Shown one piece after another: positions 32,595 through 41,578 of a stretch of 64,000 nt of DNA. The translations under genes were made by a program, and so were the position numbers. Numbering within the stretch: the stretch's first letter is position 1; every line of letters begins with the position of its first letter. The stretch comes from CAZZBM01 sp964652255 (GTDB lineage: Bacteria; Bdellovibrionota; Bacteriovoracia; Bacteriovoracales; CAZZBM01), in the NCBI GenBank assembly GCA_964652255.1, contig CAZZBM010000001.1, positions 558,001 through 622,000 of the forward strand. The letters are read 5' to 3'. The notes beneath the pieces were generated by a model. It made no database searches. It was not told the origin of the DNA and was given only the letters and a program-made list of their open reading frames with translations.

Positions 32595-33843
32595 TCCAAA
32601 AATAAATCAAAAGACCAGTAATATCTACAATAGTAGAAATAGCTGGACTGGCTGCTACAGCAGGATCACGTCCAAGGGCATAAATACCAAGAGGAATAGC
32701 AGTGGCTAAAAAAGTAGAAGTAAGAACTTGAATTAAAATGGCAAAAGAAATAACTTGAGCTAAAAGAAATTGATTAAAAAAAAGATAAATACTAATAAAA
32801 AGAAAAAGAGAAAGAATGGAACCTAAGAAAAAACCAATTCTAAATTCTTTCCAGAAAATTTTTAAAGTAGAAAGTGATTTTAACTCTCCTAAAGAAAGTG
32901 ATTTAATAATTACTGAAGCTACCTGACTAGCGGAATTACCTCCTGTTGCTGTCATGAGAGGCATAAAAATAGTGAGAAGAGAGTGATGTTCTAAAAATAA
33001 ACGATAACGCTCTACAATAAAACTAGAAATTAAACCTACAATAGCAAGAAGAACAATCCAGATAATTCTTTTTTGTAAGTGAGAAAAAATATTTAAAGAC
33101 GTGTAGGTCTCTTCACCAGTAGAGACAATCCCCATGAATTTTTCTAAATCTTCTTTTTCTTCTGTTCTAATAACCTCAAAAGCTTCATCATAAGAAACAA
33201 TTCCCATGAGTTGTTTTCTGGAGTTGACTATAGGAATAGCTAAAAGATCATACTTTTCAATTTTCTTTGCTACAGATTCTTGGTCTTCTAAAATATCAGC
33301 AAAAATCACTTGATCATGCAGAAGGTCTTTTAAAAGAGTTTTAGCTGGACTTAAAATTAAATCTCTTAAGGAAACAACCCCAAGAAGCTCTTCTTTGAGA
33401 TTAACTATATAAAGATAATAAATAAGAATTTTAGATCCTCTTTGATCCTTTCTGAGAGACTCTAAGGCTTGCACCACAGTCATATTCTCAGTGAGAGAAA
33501 CATAATCAGTGCTCATAATACTTCCAGCAGATTCTTCTGGATAAGATGAAAGCTCTAAAAGTTCTTCTTTCAGTTCTTTTTTTAACAAAGGAAGTAAATG
33601 AAGCTGATCTTCTCTTGAAAGTTTTTGATAAAGATCAATCCTGTCATTAGAATACATGGATTCAAAAAGAGGAATAAAATTTTCTTGAAGATCTTCAAAC
33701 AGAAGAAGTTGATCTTCTAAAGAAAGTTTAGAAAAAACTTCTCCTTGAAGCTCCTGTTCAAGACTTAAGAGCTGCTCTTTTTTTTCCTCTAAAGAAAGAG
33801 AAGAGAGTTTTTCTGCTAAGTCAACGGCTAAATGATCATTCAT
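32575..33843 (-). CDS. mgtE: MgtE-family magnesium transporter
   Basis: It is 422 residues. A helical MgtE N domain (about 1-100) leads to SYPEESAGSIMSTDYVSL, which begins the CBS pair (about 105-225), followed by a connecting helix and five transmembrane helices. MPLMTATGGNSASQVASVII in the membrane domain is the conserved family signature, and AIPLGIYALGRDPAVAASP near the end lines the pore with acidic residues. It is a Mg2+-gated channel-like importer in the inner membrane. Confidence 0.94.
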   Translation of the reverse strand: MNDHLAVDLAEKLSSLSLEEKKEQLLSLEQELQGEVFSKLSLEDQLLLFEDLQENFIPLFESMYSNDRIDLYQKLSREDQLHLLPLLKKELKEELLELSSYPEESAGSIMSTDYVSLTENMTVVQALESLRKDQRGSKILIYYLYIVNLKEELLGVVSLRDLILSPAKTLLKDLLHDQVIFADILEDQESVAKKIEKYDLLAIPIVNSRKQLMGIVSYDEAFEVIRTEEKEDLEKFMGIVSTGEETYTSLNIFSHLQKRIIWIVLLAIVGLISSFIVERYRLFLEHHSLLTIFMPLMTATGGNSASQVASVIIKSLSLGELKSLSTLKIFWKEFRIGFFLGSILSLFLFISIYLFFNQFLLAQVISFAILIQVLTSTFLATAIPLGIYALGRDPAVAASPAISTIVDITGLLIYFWITSLFF

Positions 33844-33904
33844 CTCTTCTCCAAGTTCTTAATTTTTGTTAAGAATAACAAAAAGAAATAAAAAGGGGAA
33901 GAAT

Positions 33905-34669
33905 ATGTTACTCAAAGGAAAAAAAGCCTTGGTCCTAGGTGCTGCTAATGAACGCTCTATTGCTTGGGCTATTGCTAAAGCTTTTTACAGAGAAGGCTGT
34001 ATAGTGGGTCTCACTTATGTGAATGATAAAATTAAAGAAAAAATGGAGTCTTTAATAGAAGAGGTGAAATCTCCTTTTGTTGCTAAGCTGGATGTAACCA
34101 ATGAAAATGACTTTGAACAATTAACTTTGCAATTAGAACGATCTTTTCAGGATATTGATATCGTGGTGCATTCTCTAGCTTATGCAGAAAAAGAAGATTT
34201 AGAAAAAAATTTTTCTCTGACAAGTAAAAAAGGATTTCTTCTGGCTCATGAAATCTCTTCCTATTCCTTTATTGAAACTGCTAGAGTGGTAAAACCTTTT
34301 TTAACAGAAAAATCATCTTTAATGACTTTAACCTATTATGGATCTCAAAAAGTAATTCCTCACTACAATGTTATGGGATTAGCAAAAGCAAGCTTAGAAA
34401 GCGCTGTGAGATATCTTGCTTATGATTTAGGTTCTTTTAATATTAGAGTTAATGCCTTATCAGCTGGTCCTATAAAAACTTTTGCTGCTTCAGCTATTCC
34501 AGGTTTTAGTACCCTGCTTAATGAAATGGAAACAAAATCAGTCCTTAAAGAACCCTTAAAATCTTCTCATTTAGCAGATGCAGCTGTTTTTTTAGGAAGT
34601 GATCTTTCACAGTTAATCACAGGTCAAATTCTTTATGTTGATGGTGGACTCTCTATTAGAGGTCTTTAA
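33905..34669 (+). CDS. fabI: Enoyl-[acyl-carrier-protein] reductase (NADH) FabI
   Basis: ATG 33905 is chosen because GGGGAAG lies just upstream; the longer frame back to 33866 is non-coding-like. The 254-residue short-chain dehydrogenase fold has LVLGAANERSIAWAIAKAF (nucleotide loop), KLDVTNEND, VHSLAYA, the FabI-specific YYGSQKVIPHYNVMGLAKAS with Tyr-x6-Lys, and SAGPIKTFAASAI. It catalyses the last reduction of each fatty-acid elongation cycle. It is followed by a strong shared terminator with groEL. Confidence 0.95.
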   Translation: MLLKGKKALVLGAANERSIAWAIAKAFYREGCIVGLTYVNDKIKEKMESLIEEVKSPFVAKLDVTNENDFEQLTLQLERSFQDIDIVVHSLAYAEKEDLEKNFSLTSKKGFLLAHEISSYSFIETARVVKPFLTEKSSLMTLTYYGSQKVIPHYNVMGLAKASLESAVRYLAYDLGSFNIRVNALSAGPIKTFAASAIPGFSTLLNEMETKSVLKEPLKSSHLADAAVFLGSDLSQLITGQILYVDGGLSIRGL

Positions 34670-34699
34670 TTTTAAAATAAAAAAATTACTTACACTAAA

Positions 34700-34729
34700 A
34701 AGAAGGTGAGTTTATAAACTCACCTTCTT
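34700..34729. terminator. Bidirectional terminator between fabI and groEL
   Basis: A perfect 30-bp inverted repeat (AAGAAGGTGAGTTTA and its complement) has no unpaired centre beyond the turn. It is placed midway between two converging stops. Confidence 0.75.
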
Positions 34730-34737
34730 AAAAGAAA

Positions 34738-36366
34738 TTACATCATTCCTGGCATCATGCCTGGATTAGCTTGAGGTGCTTCCTCTTTTTTAGCAATTTC
34801 AGTAATCATAGCTTCTGTCGTTAACATTAAACCAGCTACTGAAGCAGCATTTTGAAGAGCCGATCTTGTTACTTTTGTTGGGTCAATAATACCACTTTCT
34901 ACAAGATTTTCAAATTCTCCTGTTCTGGCATTAAATCCAAAGTCTTTTTCTTTGCTTTGAGCCACATCATTAACAATGACAGATCCTTCTAAACCAGCAT
35001 TGGCTGCAATTTGTCTTAAAGGCTCTTCTGCAGCTCTTTTAATAATTCTCACACCAAAAATTAATTCTCCTAAATCTTTTTTAGTTTCAAGAGCTTTACT
35101 TGCGTGAATAAGAGCAGCTCCACCACCAGCAATAGTACCTTCTTCTACAGCAGCCCTTGTAGCATTAAGAGCATCTTCAACTCTATCTTTTTTCTCTTTC
35201 ATTTCTGATTCTGTTGGAGCTCCTACATAAAGAACAGCAACTCCTCCTGAAAGCTTTGCTAATCTTTCTTGTAGTTTTTCTCTGTCATAATCAGAAGTTG
35301 TTTCTAAAATTTGAGCTTTAATAGCTTGAACTCTATTTTGAACATCTTCTTTTTTGCCAGCACCATCAACAATAGTTGTATTGTCTTTTGTAATAGTAAC
35401 TCTTTTTGAAGATCCTAAATCTTTGAGTTGAACATTTTCAAGATTCATTCCCAGCTCTTCTGAAACAAAAGTTCCTCCAGTTAAGACAGCAATGTCTTTT
35501 AACATCTCTTTTCTTCTGTCTCCAAAGCCAGGAGCTTTAATAGCAGCAACATTTAAAGTTCCTCTTAATTTATTCACTACTAAAGTTGTTAGAGCTTCCC
35601 CCTCTACATCTTCAGCAATAAGAAGAAGAGGCTTGCTGACTTGAACAGTTTTTTCTAATAAAGGAAGAAGTTCCTTCATGTTGTTGATCTTTTTGTCTGT
35701 AATAAGAATTAAAGGATGATCAAAATTCACTTCCATAGACTCGGCATTAGTAACAAAGTAAGGTGAAAGATAGCCTCGATCAAATTGCATTCCTTCAACA
35801 ACTTCTAAAGTTGTTTCAGCCGTTTTTGATTCTTCAGTGGTGATCACCCCTTCTTTTCCAACTTTTTCCATAGCTTGAGCAATTAAATTACCAATCTCTT
35901 GATCATTATTTGCTGAAATAGTTGCCACTTGAGCAATCTCAGCATTGGTCTTAATAGGCTTAGAATTTTTTTTAAGCTCAGCAACAATTTTTTCTACAGC
36001 AAAATCAATTCCTTTTTTTAAATCCATAGGATTGTGACCTGCTGCCACTAATTTAGCTCCTTCAGTATAAATAGCTTGAGCTAAAACAGTCGCTGTTGTT
36101 GTTCCATCTCCTGCATCATCATTGGTTTTTTGAGCAACTTCTTTAACTAGCTGCGCTCCCATATTTTCAAAAGCATCTTCTAGTTGAATTTCTTTAGCAA
36201 CAGTCACTCCATCTTTTGTAATAGCAGGATTGCCATATTTTTTTTCAATCACAACATTACGCCCTTTCGGACCCAAAGTGACTTTAACAGCATCAGCCAA
36301 GGCATTGACACCTTTTAAAAATTTATCTCTTGCTTTTTCACTATATTTAATTTTTTTTGCAGACAT
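34738..36366 (-). CDS. groL: 60 kDa chaperonin GroEL
   Basis: It is 542 residues and colinear with GroEL: VTLGPKGRNVVIEKKYGNP, the nucleotide-binding AGDGTTTATVLAQAI, apical-domain motifs, GGGAALIHASKAL, and a C-terminal MPGMM tail. It lies 11 bp downstream of groES in a two-gene operon. It is the ATP-driven folding chamber with GroES. It is full length with no missing catalytic residues (Asp in AGDGTT; the family's second catalytic Asp region is present). Confidence 0.98.
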   Translation of the reverse strand: MSAKKIKYSEKARDKFLKGVNALADAVKVTLGPKGRNVVIEKKYGNPAITKDGVTVAKEIQLEDAFENMGAQLVKEVAQKTNDDAGDGTTTATVLAQAIYTEGAKLVAAGHNPMDLKKGIDFAVEKIVAELKKNSKPIKTNAEIAQVATISANNDQEIGNLIAQAMEKVGKEGVITTEESKTAETTLEVVEGMQFDRGYLSPYFVTNAESMEVNFDHPLILITDKKINNMKELLPLLEKTVQVSKPLLLIAEDVEGEALTTLVVNKLRGTLNVAAIKAPGFGDRRKEMLKDIAVLTGGTFVSEELGMNLENVQLKDLGSSKRVTITKDNTTIVDGAGKKEDVQNRVQAIKAQILETTSDYDREKLQERLAKLSGGVAVLYVGAPTESEMKEKKDRVEDALNATRAAVEEGTIAGGGAALIHASKALETKKDLGELIFGVRIIKRAAEEPLRQIAANAGLEGSVIVNDVAQSKEKDFGFNARTGEFENLVESGIIDPTKVTRSALQNAASVAGLMLTTEAMITEIAKKEEAPQANPGMMPGMM

Positions 36367-36377
36367 TTTTTACTCCT

Positions 36378-36665
36378 TTAATGTAAAATTCCAAGAAGAT
36401 CTTCTTCTTTCATGATGAGATACTCTTGTTGTTCAACCTTCACTTCTGTTCCTGAGTACTTTCCAAAAAGAACCTTATCTCCAACCTTTACTTCTAAAGG
36501 TCTTACCGTTCCATCTTGTAATCTATAACCAGTTCCAACACTTATAACTTCACCCTGAGAAGGTTTTTCTTTGTGATTATCTGGAATGATAATTCCGCCA
36601 GCTGTCTTGGTTTCTTCTTCTAGTCTTTTAACTAGAACTCTGTCTTGCAATGGACGTACATTCAT
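36378..36665 (-). CDS. groS: 10 kDa co-chaperonin GroES
   Basis: It is 95 residues: MNVRPLQDRVLVKRLEEE at the start, the mobile loop KTAGGIIIPDNHKEKPSQG and a roof/beta-barrel ending EYLIMKEEDLLGIL. It has a strong Shine-Dalgarno (AAAGGAGA). It leads the groESL operon from a promoter at 36702-36729 that holds a short palindrome but no CIRCE element. Confidence 0.97.
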   Translation of the reverse strand: MNVRPLQDRVLVKRLEEETKTAGGIIIPDNHKEKPSQGEVISVGTGYRLQDGTVRPLEVKVGDKVLFGKYSGTEVKVEQQEYLIMKEEDLLGILH

Positions 36666-36701
36666 TGTTTCAAATCTCCTTTTTATTTATCTACTCAGCT
36701 C

Positions 36702-36729
36702 AAGATAAGACTTCTTTAAGAAGAGTCAA
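36702..36729 (-). promoter_or_regulatory. groESL promoter with internal palindrome
   Basis: Minus strand: TTGACT (36729-36724), 16-nt spacer, TATCTT (36707-36702). The spacer contains CTTCTTAAAGAAG (36711-36723), a 6-bp inverted repeat suited to repressor binding. Neither CIRCE (TTAGCACTC/GAGTGCTAA) nor a full sigma-32 site is present. Confidence 0.55.
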
Positions 36730-36799
36730 GGGAAAAAGAGAAAATTTTATACTGAATCTATCTTTTTTATTCTTTCTCTATATATAAATAAACTTATCT

Positions 36800-37585
36800 A
36801 TGAAAATTATAAAAACCTTATTTTTATTAGGATTATTCATTCAACTGAATATGAATGCTCAACCCCTTTTTACTCCTCAAACTTATGAAGAAAATCCAGT
36901 AGAAATTTATGATGAAAAACCATCGGTGCCTAAAGAGGTACAAGACGAAGAGCCTAATACTTTTAGTGTGGAAGATATAGATGGATATACTTTCTCTTTT
37001 TTAGAAAAAGAAGATACAACTCTACAATTAGGTTATTTCGATTCAAATAATGCTTTTACAAAACCTTTTGATCCCGATCTTATAAAAAAAATTAATCTGA
37101 ATCAACAATGGAATCAGCCTATTTTTTTAGATGATTATAATTCTTTTTATGGATACTATCAGGGGAAAAAAAACTGGGTTGTTGTTCCTGAACGTTTAAG
37201 TTCTTTCGAGGGGATAACCATTAAGAATAATGAATTTATTATTCAGTGGACTTACTACTTTACCTTTGGGATAGAAAATCAATCAAAATGGGCTAAAATT
37301 GTTGCTCTTGTTCAAGTTGTAGAGAAAAAAAAGTCTTTAGAACTAAGATTTATAGGTGAAAAAAATCCTTGCCTGACAAATAATTTAGAAACTTTTAATA
37401 GTTATCTTGACACTGATGAAAAAAATGTGCTCTACTTTTTCTTTCCAGCAGCAAGTGAAGCTGCTTCTTTCATTCCAAATTTGTTAGCTTACACAACAGG
37501 AAGAGGAACTTTACCAAAAGGATTATTTTATAGAGATTTTGTTACTCAAATTGTTTTTCAAAACTTTGTTATGGGTCGTCAATAA
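36800..37585 (+). CDS. Secreted protein of unknown function
   Basis: It is 261 residues with a Sec signal (MKIIKTLFLLGLFIQLNMNA, cleavage near A|QPLF). An acidic Pro/Glu-rich segment (about 25-50) precedes a globular, aromatic-rich domain with several Tyr/Trp strands (NSFYGYYQGKKNWVVVPERL) and a single Cys near 192. I recognise no family. It is divergent from groES; the start is preceded by TATATAAAT and no Shine-Dalgarno. The next gene is also a secreted-protein gene. Confidence 0.6.
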   Translation: MKIIKTLFLLGLFIQLNMNAQPLFTPQTYEENPVEIYDEKPSVPKEVQDEEPNTFSVEDIDGYTFSFLEKEDTTLQLGYFDSNNAFTKPFDPDLIKKINLNQQWNQPIFLDDYNSFYGYYQGKKNWVVVPERLSSFEGITIKNNEFIIQWTYYFTFGIENQSKWAKIVALVQVVEKKKSLELRFIGEKNPCLTNNLETFNSYLDTDEKNVLYFFFPAASEAASFIPNLLAYTTGRGTLPKGLFYRDFVTQIVFQNFVMGRQ

Positions 37586-37617
37586 AAAATTTCTTGTTTT
37601 TTTTAAAAAAAATAAAG

Positions 37618-37633
37618 AAAATTGATCAATTTT
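37618..37633. promoter_or_regulatory. 16-bp palindrome directly before a start codon
   Basis: AAAATTGATCAATTTT is a perfect palindrome ending one base before ATG 37635. It could be a regulator-binding site or a structure affecting translation of the T14-tract gene. This is position-based inference only. Confidence 0.35.
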
Positions 37634-37634
37634 T

Positions 37635-38340
37635 ATGAAATCTTTTTTTTTTTTTTGTTTTAACCTTTTTAACTTTAAACTTGAAATCTCAATCAATAGA
37701 TATGGCTTCTGTTAAAATTCCTTTGTCCCAAAAAAGAGCTATTGAATTTAACCCTTTTGACCTCCCATCAGGACGAGATACCTCTCTGAAAGTTTTACCT
37801 CAGAAAAGAATTCTTGTTGAACAAGACTTATCTTACTCAACTTCAATCTTAACTTATGAAGAACTAGAACAATTTCTACTTGAACAATATCTTTATGTTC
37901 CTTCTTTTTATGGAGCTGAAAAAGAACGAATTCAAGATCTTTTTAAGTTTTGCGTTGTTACTTATTTCGAGCAAGATAAGTCTAAAATAAGTTTTATAAG
38001 CTTAATAAGTCCTTTTGTTACAAGTGAAGATACCATTGATCTGAGTTCCTTAAGAGCAGAAGATAGCTTCACCTCTTTTGAAGCTTTAGTTCAAGAGACT
38101 ATTAGTGGATTTCCAGAAGTAGTACCCTATAATTCTTTAGTAGCGATTTCCCCAGAAGGTTTTTTCAAGCCTGATTTAGGAAAAGATTCTGTAAGTGTTA
38201 TTGAAGAACTTCTAAAAAGAGTTCAAAAAGAAAGTGAAAAAAAATTTTTAGAAGAATTACTCAAAAATATTACATATTTTATAGAATTAAAAAAAAAACA
38301 TCCAAATATTTTTAACTATCCTATCAGACCTGCACCTTAA
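37635..38340 (+). pseudogene. Secreted protein gene with a T14 tract putting the signal peptide out of frame
   Basis: ATG 37635 starts MKSFFFF but, with 14 T residues at 37643-37656, runs into the wrong frame. With 13 T the reading is MKSFFFFVLTFLTLNLKSQS and joins the long frame (TTG 37681 onward, 219 residues). The downstream product is soluble and acidic, with helices and DLPSGRDTSLKVLPQKR, PSFYGAEKERI and FELKKKHPNIF-like segments; no family is recognised. In the other frame a stop precedes the T-run, so the export signal depends on tract length. It is a candidate phase-variable gene, or a sequence error. Confidence 0.6.
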
Positions 38341-38427
38341 TAACCCCTAGGTAGAAATTTCTCTAACACGAGAAAAAAAATCCTATTACAATAGAAAATA
38401 AAGAAAAACTTTAGACAAGGAGGTCTA

Positions 38428-39333
38428 ATGGTGTATTTATTGAATAAACAGGGGTATTTTTCTCAGGTTTTAGAACAAAGCTTGAATCTGGGACAAAAAG
38501 AAGGAAGACTTCTTTTCTATGGTGAACAAGGAGTGGGAAAAAAAACTCTAGCAAAGTTGGTCCACGAAAATCTTCATAGATCGAATCTAACTTTTATTGA
38601 TTGTTCTAAAAATGAAGAAGAGTTAGAGGGTATTCTTTTTGGATACAGAGATGAACTAGGGCATTATCATAGAGGAATTTTAGAATCTAACTCAGGGGGA
38701 AGCTTAGTTTTTCTCCATTTAGATCAACTTAGTGAAACTTTTCAAAAAAAATTAAGCGACATTTTTGATCGTCTAGAAGATTATGGTCTTAATCTCTTAA
38801 TGATGGCTATTATTGATATTGAATCTGGTCGTAGTGTGGCTCCTCTAAAAATGGAAAAAAGATTGATTCATTTTTTTCAAAATCAAACACTTTTTATTCA
38901 GCCTTTAAAGAAAAGACCACAAGAGTGCTATGAATTAATTGATTTTTTTTTTCAAGAAGCTTGTCGTGATTTTGGAAAAAACTTAACTTTACCTGAGGAT
39001 ATTAGAGAAAAATTAGCTCAAAAAAATTATAGAAATAATATTACAGAGCTTTATCAAACCATTCGAGATTTAGTGCAAAAAGCAGATTATGAAATTACTC
39101 TTAATCATCTTGTTACGGTTGCTCCTAAAAGAGCTTCAGAGGAAGTTGTTGGTGAGTTAGATCTCATGACTATTAGAGAAGCTGAAATTATTCTTATTCA
39201 AAAAGCACTTATTTATACAGGAGAAAACAGAACTAAAGCAGCAAAGATCCTAGGTGTTTCTATTAGAACTCTTAGAAATAAAATTAATCAATACCGACAA
39301 ACAGGCATTGAATACTTCATGAACTTAAGATGA
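38428..39333 (+). CDS. Degenerate NtrC-type AAA+ regulator with Fis-like DNA-binding domain
   Basis: It is 301 residues. The AAA+ core has a Walker A variant (YGEQGVGKKTLAKLVH), then the landmark ILFGYRDELGHYHRGILES where activators of sigma-54 carry ELFGxxxGAFTGA. The GAFTGA loop is not recognisable, and Walker B is degraded to SLVFLHLDQL. The C-terminal domain (about 250-300) is a Fis-type helix-turn-helix (ENRTKAAKILGVSIRTLRNK). There is no receiver domain. It may bind DNA without activating sigma-54. A strong Shine-Dalgarno (AAGGAGG) is present. Confidence 0.8.
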   Translation: MVYLLNKQGYFSQVLEQSLNLGQKEGRLLFYGEQGVGKKTLAKLVHENLHRSNLTFIDCSKNEEELEGILFGYRDELGHYHRGILESNSGGSLVFLHLDQLSETFQKKLSDIFDRLEDYGLNLLMMAIIDIESGRSVAPLKMEKRLIHFFQNQTLFIQPLKKRPQECYELIDFFFQEACRDFGKNLTLPEDIREKLAQKNYRNNITELYQTIRDLVQKADYEITLNHLVTVAPKRASEEVVGELDLMTIREAEIILIQKALIYTGENRTKAAKILGVSIRTLRNKINQYRQTGIEYFMNLR

Positions 39334-39713
39334 AAAGAGATAAGCTTCTTTTTTTTATTAAAAAAGATATGTTTCTAATCTTAGAGCGATTAAGTTTTTG
39401 GCAAAATTCTTTTCTAGAATACTTTTCTCAATCAAGACACAAAGATCTCTTCCCAGAGTTATTTGTGTCTTCTTTGAAAAAATTCTCTTATCAAGATCTC
39501 TTAGAATTAAAAGAAGAAGAAATAGAACTTATTCTTAGCTTCTATGAAGCTTTTCATTTTTTTAAATGGGATCTTCTTATCACCTCTGAAATGAAAGAAG
39601 GACTTAGAGATGTCTGGGATCAACATCTTGCTCATTTAAAAAAAATTTACGCTAATCTTGAATTTCTTGAAGAATTAAATCCACTAAGCGAATCTTCGAT
39701 CCATTTAAAATAG
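39330..39713 (+). CDS. Hypothetical helical protein coupled to the AAA+ regulator
   Basis: It is 127 residues, mostly alpha-helical, rich in Leu/Phe/Lys/Glu, with no motif or signal. The ATG overlaps the regulator stop (ATGA), so co-translation is likely. Its last 62 bp overlap htrA on the other strand. No function can be assigned. Confidence 0.5.
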   Translation: MKRDKLLFFIKKDMFLILERLSFWQNSFLEYFSQSRHKDLFPELFVSSLKKFSYQDLLELKEEEIELILSFYEAFHFFKWDLLITSEMKEGLRDVWDQHLAHLKKIYANLEFLEELNPLSESSIHLK

Positions 39714-40674
39714 TTAAAGTGACTTTATCTCCAATTTTAAATTGATCTAAGTAATGGTAAATATCTTCTAAAGAATTCACCTCTTGATCATTAATTTTTA
39801 AAATAATATCTCCCAAAAGAAGACTTTGATCAGTAAGATTGATTCCTCTAAGACCTGCTGTGAAAGCAGCTGAATTTGGACTGACTTCAGCAATCACCAC
39901 TCCTTGAGTTTTTTTTGGTAAATAGCGCTTCATTTGTGCAGAAAGGATACTCACTCCAAGTCCTGGACGACGAAACTTACCAAATTTAATTAACTCGGGA
40001 ATGACTTTTTGAATGGTTTCCATGGGAACTGCAAAACCTAAACCAATGCTTCCACCTGTCTGAGAAGCAATCATGGTTGTGACTCCAATAACTTCTCCTT
40101 GAGAATTGAGCAAGGGTCCACCAGAATTACCTTGATTAATAGAAGCATCTGTTTGAATGAGATTTTTAATATTTACTCCACCTCGTCCCATAATTTCACG
40201 CCCTAAAGCAGAAATAATTCCCTTGGTTAGAGTATGGTCTAAGCCAAGAGGATTTCCAATGGCTAGTGCTATTTGACCCACTTTTAAATTTTTAGAAGAG
40301 CCTAACTTTAAAGGTTTGACAAGATTAGGTTTTTTTATAAGTCTTAAAACAGCTAAATCTTTTCTAGGCTCTGTACCTATTAACTTAGCTTCATATTCTT
40401 TAATATCATTGGGAAATCTCACATAAAAACTTGTTCCTTTTTCTACCACATGAAAATTTGTTACAATATGATCCTTATCCCATAAAAAACCTGATCCCAT
40501 CCCGTAGGGGATTTCAACAGGAGCATGAGAAAAATAAGTTTGAACTAAACTTTTAGTAGAAACGTTCACAACAGATTGAACTGATTGCTCATATACTTGT
40601 ATAACTTGATTCTCTTCTGGTAAAAGACTTGAAGTAAAAGATAAAAAAAGTAAAAAGAATACCATGTTTTTCAT
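39652..40674 (-). CDS. HtrA/DegP-type periplasmic serine protease
   Basis: It is 340 residues: signal peptide (MKNMVFFLLFLSFTSSLL), then a trypsin-like domain with the triad in HIVTNFHVVEKG (His), KDLAVLRL (Asp) and GNSGGPLLNSQGEVIGV (Ser), and one C-terminal PDZ domain (GLGVSIL to the end). It handles envelope quality control. A single PDZ places it with DegS/HtrA-like proteins rather than two-PDZ DegP. It is expressed divergently from psd. Confidence 0.93.
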   Translation of the reverse strand: MKNMVFFLLFLSFTSSLLPEENQVIQVYEQSVQSVVNVSTKSLVQTYFSHAPVEIPYGMGSGFLWDKDHIVTNFHVVEKGTSFYVRFPNDIKEYEAKLIGTEPRKDLAVLRLIKKPNLVKPLKLGSSKNLKVGQIALAIGNPLGLDHTLTKGIISALGREIMGRGGVNIKNLIQTDASINQGNSGGPLLNSQGEVIGVTTMIASQTGGSIGLGFAVPMETIQKVIPELIKFGKFRRPGLGVSILSAQMKRYLPKKTQGVVIAEVSPNSAAFTAGLRGINLTDQSLLLGDIILKINDQEVNSLEDIYHYLDQFKIGDKVTLTILNGSKIRLVDLILQEIQD

Positions 40675-40702
40675 AGTCTCTTTTTAACAAAAAGGATTGT
40701 AA

Positions 40703-41578
40703 ATGACCATTAGAGTCTTTCATAGAAAGAAGAAAAAATTCTTTGAAGAAAAAGTTTATGGTGGAGTTTATATTGAATTTTTCTATAAGAAGATCTCTAG
40801 AACTATTCTTCTTCCTTTCTTAGTAAGACCAGTCTTGAGTAAACTTTATGGACGATGGAAATCTTCTTTTTTAACTAAAGCTTCAGCTAAAAAATTTATT
40901 AGAAACTATGGAATTAATTTAGAAGATTTTGAAAAAGGATCTTCTAAAACCTATCCCTATTATAAAAATTTTGCTGAATTTTTTATTAGATCTTTTAAAA
41001 AAGGAAAAAGATCTTTTATTGGATCTTTTTCAGCCTTTGCTGAAGGTAGGTATCTTTTTTATCCTGAACTTAATAATACTCACTCTTATCCTGTGAAAGA
41101 TTTTAAAGTTCAATCTACAGAAATTTTACCTAAAGAAATTAGTGAAAATTTTAAAAATGGCTCTTTAATTATTGCTCGCTTGGCTCCCGTGGATTATCAT
41201 CGTTTTCATTTTCCAATTTCAGGAAAAGTCCTAAAAACTTTTTATCAAAAAGGAGTCCTCTATTCTGTGAGCCCCATAGCCTTAAAGAAAAAATCAAAAG
41301 TTTTTATTTTAAATAAAAGAAAGACTTATCTTCTTGAAACTCCTTTAGGAAAATTAGCTTATGTAGCTGTAGGAGCTACTTGTGTGGGAAAAATCTCTTT
41401 TTCTAAAAAAGAAGGAGAAACCTTTATCCAGGGAGAAGAAGCAGGTCTTTTTCAATTTGGAGGCTCAACAGTTCTACTTTATAGCGAAAAACCTTTGAAT
41501 TTTGAAACAGATCTTATAGAAATGAAAGAAGAAATTTTTATAGAACTAGGAGAGTCTCTCTTAAAAGAGAGACTCTAG
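40703..41578 (+). CDS. psd: Phosphatidylserine decarboxylase proenzyme
   Basis: It is 291 residues. LAPVDYHRFHFPISG contains the conserved His region, VAVGATCVGKI the second block, and GLFQFGGSTVLLYSE the self-cleavage site; here it is GGST instead of LGST, and the Ser becomes the pyruvoyl group. It makes phosphatidylethanolamine from phosphatidylserine, completing the pathway with PssA encoded at 49967. It ends within a 26-bp inverted repeat shared with the converging gene. Confidence 0.94.
   Translation: MTIRVFHRKKKKFFEEKVYGGVYIEFFYKKISRTILLPFLVRPVLSKLYGRWKSSFLTKASAKKFIRNYGINLEDFEKGSSKTYPYYKNFAEFFIRSFKKGKRSFIGSFSAFAEGRYLFYPELNNTHSYPVKDFKVQSTEILPKEISENFKNGSLIIARLAPVDYHRFHFPISGKVLKTFYQKGVLYSVSPIALKKKSKVFILNKRKTYLLETPLGKLAYVAVGATCVGKISFSKKEGETFIQGEEAGLFQFGGSTVLLYSEKPLNFETDLIEMKEEIFIELGESLLKERL
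41551..41576. terminator. Bidirectional hairpin in overlapping gene ends
   Basis: A 12-bp perfect inverted repeat (AGAGTCTCTCTT and its complement, 2-nt centre) lies where the psd and 41561 coding ends overlap. It is coding on both strands and likely terminates both transcripts. Confidence 0.6.

Noticed and set aside
36666..36799. CIRCE element or sigma-32 promoter before groES
   Set aside because: Neither TTAGCACTC-N9-GAGTGCTAA nor a CCCCAT-type -10 is present.
37681..38340. TTG 37681 as the true start of the T14-tract gene
   Set aside because: It gives no export signal and no Shine-Dalgarno, whereas ATG 37635 gives a full signal sequence after a one-base correction.
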